A stretch of DNA of 64,000 nucleotides from NCBI GenBank assembly GCA_920105625.2, contig OV050030.1, positions 73,237,900-73,301,899 on the forward strand, written 5' to 3'. Positions 40,790 through 49,539 of this stretch are shown here, one piece after another (position 1 is the first letter of the stretch; the number at the start of each line of letters is the position of its first letter). Under the pieces are notes generated by a model. It was not told the DNA's origin and made no database searches. It saw only the letters and a list, made by a program, of their open reading frames with translations. Both the position numbers and the translations under genes were made by a program. The DNA comes from Clusia tigrina (taxonomy: Eukaryota > Arthropoda > Insecta > Diptera > Clusiidae).

Positions 40790-41507
40790 TCTTGAGTTAT
40801 TCTTTATAAAATTTTTCAGCCACATCGTAAGTATCCCCGAGATTAATGCTAATCCTCCCAAGGATTCAATTCTCTAATGCAACTTCTACAACCTCCATGT
40901 ATGACCTTTCTCCTAACATATACCCCTTCTTTTCCTCATCCACTAATTATTGTCTTTCTTTCACTTCATATGTTATTAATTAATCATTCTTCATATTCCG
41001 CTACGGTTGAGTTACGCACAAATATACGTTAGCACATCCATTCTGTACATTATACACATATATACGTATATACTCATTTCACCAACAGTGTTACTGCTTA
41101 TACATTATATCGCTCCTCACTAATAGCTGTATATATGTGTGTATATACTCTATGTTCAGCTAAATTATGTGTACATTTTAAAGCAAGTTTTATATTACTT
41201 ACTCTTGATTTACCTTTTTTATTTTACTTTATTCTTTATTTTGTATAAAAATTTTTTTTTTAAAAAGTGAGTTCAACGTTCTAAAAAGAAAACAACAATG
41301 CATTTTTCCCTGCTGCGCTTCGTTCGGCCATAATGCATAATAATCACATTTTATTGCGTCAGCTTTACTCGCTCGATTTTAAGTGGCACACTTCTACTGG
41401 CTTTGACTTTGAGAATCGGAGCTGTGTGTGTTATTTGATACACACACGTACATGTTTACGTTGTTATTTTTGTGTTTACACTTGTAAGACACTGCTAACA
41501 CATGTCT

Positions 41508-44500
41508 TTATTTGTGTGGTCTAATGTGGAATAATTTCAACAAATTATTATGTAGTTTTTTATTTTTGCCCTTAATTGTTACGACCGTTGTAACTGGGCT
41601 TTTGATCTCTGCTACTACATAGGGACCTATCCACACAGGTGAGAATTTGTTTCTCCTAGCCTGATTCTTCATTAGTACTTGATCACCCACATGAAAAACT
41701 ACTGGGTTTAGTACCTTGTTATAGGCTTCCCTGGCCACTCGTTTAGCACAATCCTGGTTTTCTCTGACCAATTCGTGCGCTCGCTGTAACTGATACTTCT
41801 GCACTTTATTCGGGTCATCAGCATTGTATACAGGCGCACATTTGCGCTTCAAATTCGCAGGCATGTTGAAATCAAACCCGTAGAGTGTTCTAAACGGAGT
41901 TTGTTTCGTTGATACATGCACAGTATTGTTGTGTACATGCATCGCAGTGGTTAACCATTGATCCCAATTCGAGCCGTCTTCCTTGGCGAAACTGCGCAAA
42001 TACTCGGCCAGAGGTCGATGACTACGTTCCAATGAGCCATTCGCCTGTGGATGATATGGTGTTATATGCAACTTCTTAATTCCCAGCATTTTACATGTTT
42101 CTGAGAATAATTTCGATACGAAATTTGAACCATTGTCGGTTATCAAAACCTTAGGTATGTTGTATCGTGCTACTATTTCATCAAAGAATGCTTTGGCCAC
42201 CGTGCTTGCTTCAGCATCGGGTATAGCCACGCACGCCATATACTTTGAGAAATCGTCTTGGAACGTCAAAATATATTTATTCCCCGAAACAGTCTCAGGT
42301 AAAATACCTACAATATCCATATGAACTTTATCAAATGGCTCTTTAGGTGTGTCAGTTAACACCATTGGCATCTTCGTCAGCCTTGAGCTTTTGTTGGCCT
42401 GGCATTTTGGACAACTCTTTATATATTTCTTAATGTCCTTGAGCATACCCTTCCATCCGTATACTCGCCTAATTCTGTCATGGGTTTTCCAGAATCCCTG
42501 GTGGCCACCCAGAGGTGAATCATGGAAACCCTTTAACACAGCCTGGATATCCTTTGTATCCTCCAGCCATTCTACATTACTGGCTGCTTGCTCATTGGGA
42601 TCGAAACCCGCATTGCTAACATCTCTTGTAGCATCAACTTTGTCCTTCTGCATCCTCTCGGCCTTCTCCTTATCCGACCGTGCCTTGGACCTTGTTTGCA
42701 CTACTGATACTTTCTGTGCCTGCGGTACTCTGCTGAGTGCATCGGCATTCAGATTCTTTTTCCCAGGTTTGTATATGATTTCAAAATCATACTCAGACAA
42801 TTTGTGTCTGAACCTGGCTAGCCTAGACGTTTGGTCTTTCAAATTGGCTATGCCTCTTAACGGCTGGTGATCAGTATATATCCTAAATGGGCGTCCTAGC
42901 AAATATGCTCTAAAATTCTTCGTAGCCCATACTATGGCTAGAAACTCCTTTTCTATTGTGGAGTATCTCTTCTCCGTGTCGCTAAGCGCTCTGCTTGCGA
43001 ATGCTATTGGTCGGTCATTCCCGACTTCCCCTTGTGACAATACTGCCCCTAATGCTTCATTGCTAGCATCAGTGGTCAACAAAAAAGTTTGTTCAAAGTC
43101 GGGGTATGCCAAAATTGGTGGCGAGCTAATTATCTCCTTTAGCCTCTCGAATGCTTGCTGACATCTCTCTGTCCATTCGAACTTTGCTTCTTTTCGTAGC
43201 AACTTGTTAATTGGCAACGCAATTCCGGCTAGTCCTTCCACGAACTTTCTATAATAGTTCACTAGTCCTAGGAATGCTTGCACTTCTTTTCTGTTTCTTG
43301 GAACCGCTAAATTTCTAACGCATTCCACCTTCTGCGGGTCAGGCAGTGCTCCTGCCTCTGAGCAACGATGGCCTAAATAAACCACCTCTCTTCGCAAAAA
43401 TTGACACTTCTCCGTGTTCAATTTCAAGTTGTGTTCTCGTAATTTCTGGAGCACCTTGCGCAAGCGTTGCGAATGCTGCTGCAAGTTCTTCCCATAAATT
43501 ACAATATCATCGAGATACACAAAACAATCTAACCCTTGTAAGCCTGTTAGCACATGGTTCATTAGTCGTTGGAAGGTAGCCGGTGCTCCTGTTAATCCAA
43601 ACGGCATTCTATTGAACTCGTAATGGCCTAAACCGGTGCTGAACGCGGTTTTCTGCTTATCTTGGGTATCCACCAGGACTTGGTGGTAGCCACTCGCTAA
43701 ATCAAGTGTAGAAAAATATCTACTGTGTCCCAATTGATCCAGAATCTCTTCTATCCTTGGTATCGGGAACACCTGCTTGATAGTGGCGTCGTTCAATTTC
43801 CTAAAATCGACGACCATTCTCCACTTCTTCTGACCGTGAGCACCTCCCTTCTTTGGCACCAAAATTATTGGTGAATTCCAAGGCGAGATACTCGGTGAAA
43901 TAATGTTATCCTTTAACATTCCTTCCACTTGCCTATTTACCTCATCTTTGTGAGCTTGCGGCAATCTGTATTGCTTCTGGTTAATTGGCGCTTGATCCAC
44001 TCTAGTAGGTATTTCATGCTCTACCTCTGGTGTATATGTTAGCTGGTCTCCTTCCAGCAAAAATATGTCATGGAATGACATACAAATGGCTTCTATTGAT
44101 GCCTTCTCTTCTGTATTTACGCTTGGGTCTAACTTTAGTGATTCTAGCACTCTCTCCATTCTTTTCCTTACATCTATCTGCTTAATCTGATTAACTGTTC
44201 CATAGTTCGGTTCCTTAAAACTATCATAACTAGTGAACTTAGGCCTAAAATCCTTATCCATATAGTAGTCCTCCTCTGACGCATTTAGTACACAAGCGTA
44301 CACTTTACCCTTGTCAACGTGCGTTATGGTCTCTCCCATATACACACCCTCCGCTAGCTGCTGCTTGTGCAAAACAACAGTCCTGAGTTTCGTGTTTACA
44401 CGCATAGTAACTACTCTGGTTGACCTTGCGTTCACTACCTCCCTACAATTCTTAACCCTATTCACGGTTCCTTCCTGCCATGACTTCAATGGGAGAGTAA

Positions 44501-45344
44501 GGATTCTATTCTTATTATCATCATAAAATGATAACTGTTTCTCCAGCGCATCCAGTATGGTGCGGCCCCAGAGATTATCGCGGCCAATTATCCCATCGGC
44601 CGGGATACCTTCCCTATCCAATTCAACTGCGTGCACTCTAAAACTCATTTCCTTAACTTTACTGTGCCCTATTTTAAGTGACCCCAGTGTTCTGATGCAA
44701 CCTCCGAACGCTCCATTAAGCGTTCTTACATCTTTTGGGTTAATAACTAGTCCTTTCCGTAAAACACTAGATTTTACGAGGCTAGTATCCGCCCCTGAAT
44801 CTACCAAAAGCACTAGCTTTCCACTAACTGCCTCCTTGCAAGGTATCTCGATGAAAGCATCTCCTACCCTGCTCACAACGAAACAACGCCCTTTTGACTC
44901 CAAAATGGACGCGTATCTACTTCCTAGCTCTTCCAATTTTCTCCTCCAAGCACCACAGTTATCCCTTACAATCCTACACTCTCTCAAAATTACCGCTAAA
45001 ACCTTAACTATACATCCTCGTACTACGTACGCGGCGATTGGCCTATACTCTCTAATCTTATTGAAACTTAATCTAAGTGCTAGAATCATCACGGTTACCC
45101 AAATCAATACGCAATCAAAAATTTTCTCCCGGAGAGACTCTTGCTCATCCGTCACTTGAACCATTGTTCTTACAATTCTTGGTGCGTGGTATTGGAGAGC
45201 CTCTTGCTCCTCCTTTTCCTGGACTGTACTTCCTACATTACCAGTCACACGTACCTTCGGCCTAACTGTTACTTCCTTACTTTTGGCTTTCCAGTCTATT
45301 GGCCTCGACTGGGCCGCTGGAAGTTTCCCTGGTTTCTCTGTTGG
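41508..45344 (-). CDS. pol: ERV-B pol (protease, RT, RNase H, integrase)
   Basis: Open in the -1 frame relative to gag from about 45344; there is no ATG near the start, so it needs frameshifting. From the GTG at 45248: hydrophobic segment at residues 44-60 (LIWVTVMILALRL), protease LLVDSGADTSLV (about residue 146), RT with RLPQAHKDEVNRQVEGML, PFGLTGAPATFQRLM and FVYLDDIVIYG, RNase H with TTDASNEALGAVL, YSTIEKEFLAIVWA and IYTDHQPL. Integrase has a zinc domain (HQGFWKTH...CPKCQ), DDE residues in VHMDIVG, ITDNGSNFV and NGSLERSHR, and a GPY/F-like FSPVWIGPYVV. All catalytic motifs are intact over 1246 codons. Confidence 0.93.
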   Translation of the reverse strand, partial: PTEKPGKLPAAQSRPIDWKAKSKEVTVRPKVRVTGNVGSTVQEKEEQEALQYHAPRIVRTMVQVTDEQESLREKIFDCVLIWVTVMILALRLSFNKIREYRPIAAYVVRGCIVKVLAVILRECRIVRDNCGAWRRKLEELGSRYASILESKGRCFVVSRVGDAFIEIPCKEAVSGKLVLLVDSGADTSLVKSSVLRKGLVINPKDVRTLNGAFGGCIRTLGSLKIGHSKVKEMSFRVHAVELDREGIPADGIIGRDNLWGRTILDALEKQLSFYDDNKNRILTLPLKSWQEGTVNRVKNCREVVNARSTRVVTMRVNTKLRTVVLHKQQLAEGVYMGETITHVDKGKVYACVLNASEEDYYMDKDFRPKFTSYDSFKEPNYGTVNQIKQIDVRKRMERVLESLKLDPSVNTEEKASIEAICMSFHDIFLLEGDQLTYTPEVEHEIPTRVDQAPINQKQYRLPQAHKDEVNRQVEGMLKDNIISPSISPWNSPIILVPKKGGAHGQKKWRMVVDFRKLNDATIKQVFPIPRIEEILDQLGHSRYFSTLDLASGYHQVLVDTQDKQKTAFSTGLGHYEFNRMPFGLTGAPATFQRLMNHVLTGLQGLDCFVYLDDIVIYGKNLQQHSQRLRKVLQKLREHNLKLNTEKCQFLRREVVYLGHRCSEAGALPDPQKVECVRNLAVPRNRKEVQAFLGLVNYYRKFVEGLAGIALPINKLLRKEAKFEWTERCQQAFERLKEIISSPPILAYPDFEQTFLLTTDASNEALGAVLSQGEVGNDRPIAFASRALSDTEKRYSTIEKEFLAIVWATKNFRAYLLGRPFRIYTDHQPLRGIANLKDQTSRLARFRHKLSEYDFEIIYKPGKKNLNADALSRVPQAQKVSVVQTRSKARSDKEKAERMQKDKVDATRDVSNAGFDPNEQAASNVEWLEDTKDIQAVLKGFHDSPLGGHQGFWKTHDRIRRVYGWKGMLKDIKKYIKSCPKCQANKSSRLTKMPMVLTDTPKEPFDKVHMDIVGILPETVSGNKYILTFQDDFSKYMACVAIPDAEASTVAKAFFDEIVARYNIPKVLITDNGSNFVSKLFSETCKMLGIKKLHITPYHPQANGSLERSHRPLAEYLRSFAKEDGSNWDQWLTTAMHVHNNTVHVSTKQTPFRTLYGFDFNMPANLKRKCAPVYNADDPNKVQKYQLQRAHELVRENQDCAKRVAREAYNKVLNPVVFHVGDQVLMKNQARRNKFSPVWIGPYVVAEIKSPVTTVVTIKGKNKKLHNNLLKLFHIRPHK

Positions 45345-47587
45345 AACTGTCTATCCCTGCATTCCGCAGCTCGATGTCCCATCCGTCCACATGAGAAGCA
45401 TTTCAACCCCTGTTGGGTGTTGCCTAACCTTTGTCCACCTCTAGAATTCCAATCTGGTCGCTGCTGACCATTCCCCGTGTTGAAAGGATTTCTTCCTTGG
45501 TTAATTCCTTCCGTTGAGTTGACTCGAGGACCACTACCCCTGCTGTCCCTTAAGGTTGGATCTGGGCGCCTCGTACCCGGCTGCCTTTCATTTTGATCCC
45601 ATTTAATATCCATTCGGCACTGTCTACTTGCCTCATGACCATATGTTTGGCACTCCATACAATAGGGCGTATTCTTGCGTGTAATGCATTCGTCTCTTGT
45701 ATGGCCTGACTTATGGCAGAATGAACAAATGGGTTTCCTCGGCTGGAAACTCTCGACTAGGCAACCTTGTTCTCTTTGTTGCGGGAGGGAAAATCTGCCG
45801 ATTCCCCTTGGGTTCCGCTGTTGTACCGGTCCTACCTCTGCAGGAGCATTATTCCAACAGATTCCACCTGTTGTCGCTCGCTGTTGGATTGATTCTTCTG
45901 CGGAAGAAACCGCTTCGACTAATTCTGCCATACTCCTCTGCGTGAGATTAAGAGTATAATTCGCCAAGTCCCTATTTATCAGACCTGCCTTAAATACAGA
46001 AATCATGGCTCGTTCTACTTGAGCCTTGTATGCTGCGACATTTCCTGGAAACTGCCTGTTAGCTTCTGTCTCAGCAGCGTTCCCCAGAGACTGGATCCTT
46101 CGTCCCCAGGCTCTCAATTCCTCCCCTGGTTTCTGAGTTGATTCCTGTATTTCCCGTACAAGACAGTCGTACGACTTTTGTTTCAAATATGTTCGATCTA
46201 GAAGTGCGTACAACTCCGGCAGGGTGCTTACTGAGCTATGCGCTAATAAATCAAACGCATCACCTGTGGTCCTTTGTCTTATACATCTTATCAAGTGTTC
46301 CCCTTCTGCTTCCGGAAGACTCTGTTGCGCCAACTCACAACCTTCTTTGAAGCGCCGTATCTCAGTTCTCAGATCATACAACTCGACCCCTGAGAACATG
46401 GGCACCAGCTTCTCCACTGCATGAGCTACTTCCAGAATGCCCATTTTACTTCTATTTGCTTGCTTAAGTTTTGGTGATAAATTAGCGTTAACCTCTGTGG
46501 GGGTTTCCAGATTTTCTTCTCCCGTATCTGAGAGGTACTTAACCAGTGACGGACTCAAACTTATGAGTCTTCGACCGTTTGCCCGTACAGGCGAAATATC
46601 GTCCACTGTATTGGGACTTTGCTGCACCGTTATTGCTTCTGGATCGTTTGGTGGATAACCCCGATTTCTATTATTAATCGGCCTTCCTGGAGTAAATGGC
46701 TCGACACTGTTTTCCGACGCGTCAAATAAAAACTCCGCTTCACTCTCTCCAGTCAAGTTTAATGTAGGCTTTACCACACGACCTATCCCTTCCGGAGTTA
46801 AATACTCCGGCCAGCGAACTTCTGGTGGCAGAGCTAACACTGTCTGCGTTTGAATTTGAGAAGTTGAAGCCGATCTCACTCTTGCGGGCTTAGTGGTTGC
46901 CCCGATTGCTTTGAGCTCCAAGTTTTCCTTCTCCAGATGCGATGCGGCTTCCTCAGTTTCCCGGAGTTGCCTAGAAAGTACTCTAGTCTTATTTTCAAGG
47001 AACTCCGTACTTATCTTCAATTCCTCAGTATCTTTGAAGACTTGGAAAAACTTTTCCTCCGTCCGACTCTGAATAGTAGCTAACGCTTGGTCTGCTGCTT
47101 CCAGAGTTGACAGGTTTCCACCGTCTCTCGCTAATCTCCAGAGTACCTGGGCTTCACTCTTGCTTGTTGCCGCTTCCAATTGTTCAAACAATTTTTCTGC
47201 GAACAATTCCACCTCAGTTTGCAGAGACCTAAGCTTGTCTCGAGCCCTGTCCTCCTGCGAACTAGGACTATCCTCCTGTGCTTCCAGCTCTTCTAAATCC
47301 AACTTGAATTTAGTCAACCAGTCTCGTGTCAAACCGTTGACGTGTAACGCGTAATCCTTGGTGAAGTAATCCTTATCACCACAACAGTCCTTAAATTTTA
47401 GCAACTCCCCGTTGTTGCTATTAAACACAGTCAACAAGGCTTCTAACTCCGTTATGCGCTTGCGGTAGTACGCGCTGTTTTTCCTTGCTTTGCTATCCTT
47501 CCTACAATTTCTGATCCTCTTCTGAATTGCCTCGCTCTGTAGCTTTTGAGCTTCCAGCAATTTTATCGCTTCTCTTGGCGTTTCCAT
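45296..47587 (-). CDS. gag: ERV-B gag
   Basis: 763 codons from ATG 47587. The N-terminal third is coiled-coil-like (ITELEALLTVF, LRETEEAASHLEKENLELK). A Ser/Pro-rich linker follows and then the capsid domain (MGILEVAHAVEKLVPMFSG, LYDLRTEIRRFKEGC, GDAFDLLAHSSVS). The nucleocapsid holds three CCHC-type knuckles: CSFCHKSGHTRDEC, CMECQTYGHEASRQC and CFSCGRMGHRAAEC, then a Gln/Arg/Gly-rich tail. It assembles particles and packages RNA. The frame ends 50 nt into the pol overlap. Close homologue of ERV-A gag, but without breaks. Confidence 0.93.
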   Translation of the reverse strand: METPREAIKLLEAQKLQSEAIQKRIRNCRKDSKARKNSAYYRKRITELEALLTVFNSNNGELLKFKDCCGDKDYFTKDYALHVNGLTRDWLTKFKLDLEELEAQEDSPSSQEDRARDKLRSLQTEVELFAEKLFEQLEAATSKSEAQVLWRLARDGGNLSTLEAADQALATIQSRTEEKFFQVFKDTEELKISTEFLENKTRVLSRQLRETEEAASHLEKENLELKAIGATTKPARVRSASTSQIQTQTVLALPPEVRWPEYLTPEGIGRVVKPTLNLTGESEAEFLFDASENSVEPFTPGRPINNRNRGYPPNDPEAITVQQSPNTVDDISPVRANGRRLISLSPSLVKYLSDTGEENLETPTEVNANLSPKLKQANRSKMGILEVAHAVEKLVPMFSGVELYDLRTEIRRFKEGCELAQQSLPEAEGEHLIRCIRQRTTGDAFDLLAHSSVSTLPELYALLDRTYLKQKSYDCLVREIQESTQKPGEELRAWGRRIQSLGNAAETEANRQFPGNVAAYKAQVERAMISVFKAGLINRDLANYTLNLTQRSMAELVEAVSSAEESIQQRATTGGICWNNAPAEVGPVQQRNPRGIGRFSLPQQREQGCLVESFQPRKPICSFCHKSGHTRDECITRKNTPYCMECQTYGHEASRQCRMDIKWDQNERQPGTRRPDPTLRDSRGSGPRVNSTEGINQGRNPFNTGNGQQRPDWNSRGGQRLGNTQQGLKCFSCGRMGHRAAECRDRQFQQRNQGNFQRPSRGQ
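45323..45329 (-). promoter_or_regulatory. -1 ribosomal frameshift site GGGAAAC
   Basis: On the minus strand the heptamer reads G GGA AAC in the gag frame, the X XXY YYZ slippery pattern. It lies within the overlap where pol is open in the -1 frame, 27 nt before the gag stop. The heptamer is conserved in ERV-A at 57366-57372. I did not fold the downstream RNA. Confidence 0.75.
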
Positions 47588-48087
47588 AGACCGAATTAAT
47601 CTCTACTTTTACCCCAAACTCCAAAAACCAAGTTTTACCGTACCTAATTCTTAAACGTCACTTGAAAATTCCATTAGAAGATCCAACGTGACTACTCCAA
47701 ATTTTAATTTATCCGCAATCGCATTTACTTTATTTCACAAAAGTACTACCAGAAAATCTTCGTATTCAAACAGCATTTTACCGCAGAACTTTACCCATAT
47801 CTATTTCTGAACGTCGCTCGGTTAAGCTGTTTCGCTTTTCCGTGCGTAACATTGGTGCATTTTAGCTGCGCAAATTGTAGTTTCGAGACTACACAAGCTA
47901 TGATGTGACAACATATGTAGATGGCACTTCTCTAAATATTCTTACTTATCCTACCCCAAATGTCAACAATCTAAAGCAACCATTTGAATTGTTCCACAAT
48001 TTATTTATTAACTTAACTTAAATTTGCAAGTTCTCGCTAACAAAAATATAAATAACACTTCGGTTTAATTTACGACAATTCCTACAG
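47588..48087 (-). other. ERV-B leader, gag-proximal part
   Basis: Non-coding. A hairpin GTAGT/ACTAC (47877-47892), followed on the sense strand by AATTTGCG, is shared with the ERV-A leader (28575-28598). No other gene is visible. Confidence 0.6.
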
Positions 48088-48354
48088 CTAATTATAGAAT
48101 CCAGTGTTCGCCTCTTCCAGTCTGAATCTTTCCTGCCATAGTCTGTTAGCTTCGCTCCAAGGCAGAGGCACTTCCAGGTTTGCTTGTTCTGCCAGAAACT
48201 TCCTTAGAAAAGCCAGCCGCTTTCTCTCCCGTGCTGCTTTTCCACCACGTCTATGCCAATAGGGATGCGTCCGCGGCACTTCTGCAATTGGCCTTAGCTC
48301 AATCCTCCGACCTTCCGCACCCGTTACGTCTTTGGTACCCTGATCCTTTATTTC
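48088..48354 (-). CDS. Candidate spliced accessory ORF in the ERV-B leader
   Basis: An 88-codon open frame with no ATG. It is preceded by TTTACTTTCTTTGAATAGCAG (AG at 48356-48355), a strong splice acceptor, and by TTCTAAT about 45 nt upstream as a branch point. The leader donor ATG/GTGAGT (48944-48936) would join ATG in phase zero to its first codon. The product is basic and hydrophilic, with an arginine-rich cluster RRGGKAARERKR, then a Leu-rich helix and WSEANRLWQERF. I know no homologue. By layout it recalls small spliced accessory genes of complex retroviruses, but function is unknown. It lies in a GC-rich leader part not seen in ERV-A. Confidence 0.5.
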   Translation of the reverse strand, partial: EIKDQGTKDVTGAEGRRIELRPIAEVPRTHPYWHRRGGKAARERKRLAFLRKFLAEQANLEVPLPWSEANRLWQERFRLEEANTGFYN

Positions 48355-48935
48355 CTGCTATTCAAAGAAAGTAAATAGCCAGTTTTACTAAATGACTTGC
48401 GATTAGAATTACCCTAAACGCAGCCGCGAAACACGCTGCCAAACAAAATACACGCGATGCCCCAAAAAGTAAACCTTAACTTCATTCCGGTACTTGACAC
48501 GGACAGAAAAGTCAAACATTAATCCCACGAATGAACATATGAAGCCCCAACCACTATTTTGAATGCGTAAGCTCTATACCGTGGCACGTTCTGTCCGAAC
48601 CAAACCAACCGGTGTGCACGAGTTCGCAACACAACAGGGATTAGAAAGGAACTTTGTTTCCTTTAGACAAAACTTCATATGTTTCACGCCCCCCGAGAAT
48701 GCTGAAATGAATGGTTATTGTAAAAGAATGAACCTGATCTCAGTGAAACAACCCTATGCAACCTGACCGTAAGTAGAAAATTCTTCTTTTGAATCGACCT
48801 ATTGTCACCTAACCGCAGCGGCTAATCAGCCCCAATGCTGCTTCTTCTGCATGACCGGCGCAAAAGCGCCCACACGGTCACCGAAGAATCGTCGACAAAA
48901 TTCACTTAGATACTAGAATGTCCTACCATCGACAT

Positions 48936-48944
48936 ACTCACCAT
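48936..48944 (-). promoter_or_regulatory. ERV-B leader splice donor after an ATG
   Basis: On the minus strand AAAATG is followed by GTGAGTATG, an excellent 5' splice site whose exon ends with a complete ATG codon. Two downstream acceptors (48355 and 39421) both start exons in phase zero with open frames. In the unspliced RNA the ATG continues through GTG AGT and is only a short leader frame. Confidence 0.7.
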
Positions 48945-49045
48945 TTTCGTTCCCTCCATTGCCCTCCTTTGGGATGGTTATCCTGATGGTTTCCTATTGG
49001 TGGATTCCCGCGTAGGAGTGCTCTTTTCCTGGCACTCGACGTTGG

Positions 49046-49063
49046 ATCCTACCGGCTGCGCCA
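49046..49063 (-). promoter_or_regulatory. ERV-B primer-binding site
   Basis: On the minus strand, three bases after the LTR, TGGCGCAGCCGGTAGGAT is an 18-nt site resembling the tRNA-Ser sites of 17.6/297/ZAM-type errantiviruses (from memory). The same start is present in ERV-A at 28053. Confidence 0.8.
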
Positions 49064-49066
49064 AAA

Positions 49067-49539
49067 TGTTGGGGTCCTCGTGTCCTTGCTTGGCAGGCGA
49101 CGTCCTGTCGTAGTTCTTCCGGGCGCGTGGCTGCAAAATCAAAACCCTAACGTAAATTATAAACACTTTTCACCTTTCAGTTTTAAAACACAAGAGAGCT
49201 TTATTCTTAAAATGCTAGTTCTTATATACTATTTACAAATGAACAATACCGCCTACGTCTTGACTTTTCTGGTGTTCCAGTTTCGCAATTGTTATTTGTC
49301 AGTTGCTCAAGCCAACCGACCTACTTCAAAAGTAAAAGTGTCGTCGGTGCATTCTAAATGCCCCTCGTCAGCTTGACTGCGGAACTGTGACACCCTAAAA
49401 GTTTACATCATAATTAGTGCATAAATACTGTTCATTTCCAATATTTGCACCCTAAAAATATGTGCGTTCTTAATGAATTTAATGGAAGCCGGTGCTGTGA
49501 GTCAACTACGCGTAAGTAGCTTGATTCTAACTCACAACA
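49067..49539 (-). repeat. ERV-B 5' LTR
   Basis: 473 bp, the same as the 3' LTR base for base as far as I can compare. TATATAAG at 49228-49221 and AATAAA at 49205-49200 on the minus strand. Confidence 0.95.

Larger units (their letters stand above)
39446..41507 (-). other. ERV-B pol-env interval
   Basis: About 2.1 kb without a sense gene. The outer parts (41507 to about 41030, and about 39905 to 39446) align with ERV-A 60919-61400 and 61672-62110. The middle is about 0.85 kb longer than in ERV-A and contains the antisense ORF 40340-40750. A T homopolymer of about 27 bases lies at 39957-39983 (plus strand). No LTR or inverted-repeat ends bound the extra DNA clearly. Confidence 0.6.
36681..49539 (-). 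mobile_element. ERV-B: apparently intact env-bearing errantivirus-like provirus
   Basis: 12,859 bp with two 473-bp LTRs that I find identical by eye and a 4-bp target duplication GTGG (36677-36680 and 49540-49543). Sense is the minus strand: 5' LTR 49539-49067, primer site, 1.46-kb leader, gag, pol, a 2.1-kb interval, env, A-rich tract, polypurine tract, 3' LTR 37153-36681. gag, pol and env are uninterrupted. It is longer than usual errantiviruses (about 7-9 kb) because of the leader and the pol-env interval, each of which holds an extra ORF. Inserted in BEL-3 protease. Confidence 0.92.

Noticed and set aside
42349..42870. 173-codon plus-strand frame opposite the ERV-B integrase
   Set aside because: Antisense shadow; similar shadows appear opposite ERV-A pol, showing they follow from pol codon usage.
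44557..45159. 200-codon plus-strand frame antisense to ERV-B pol
   Set aside because: Shadow of the intact pol frame; no promoter or composition shift, and Ser/Leu-rich as expected for an antisense frame.
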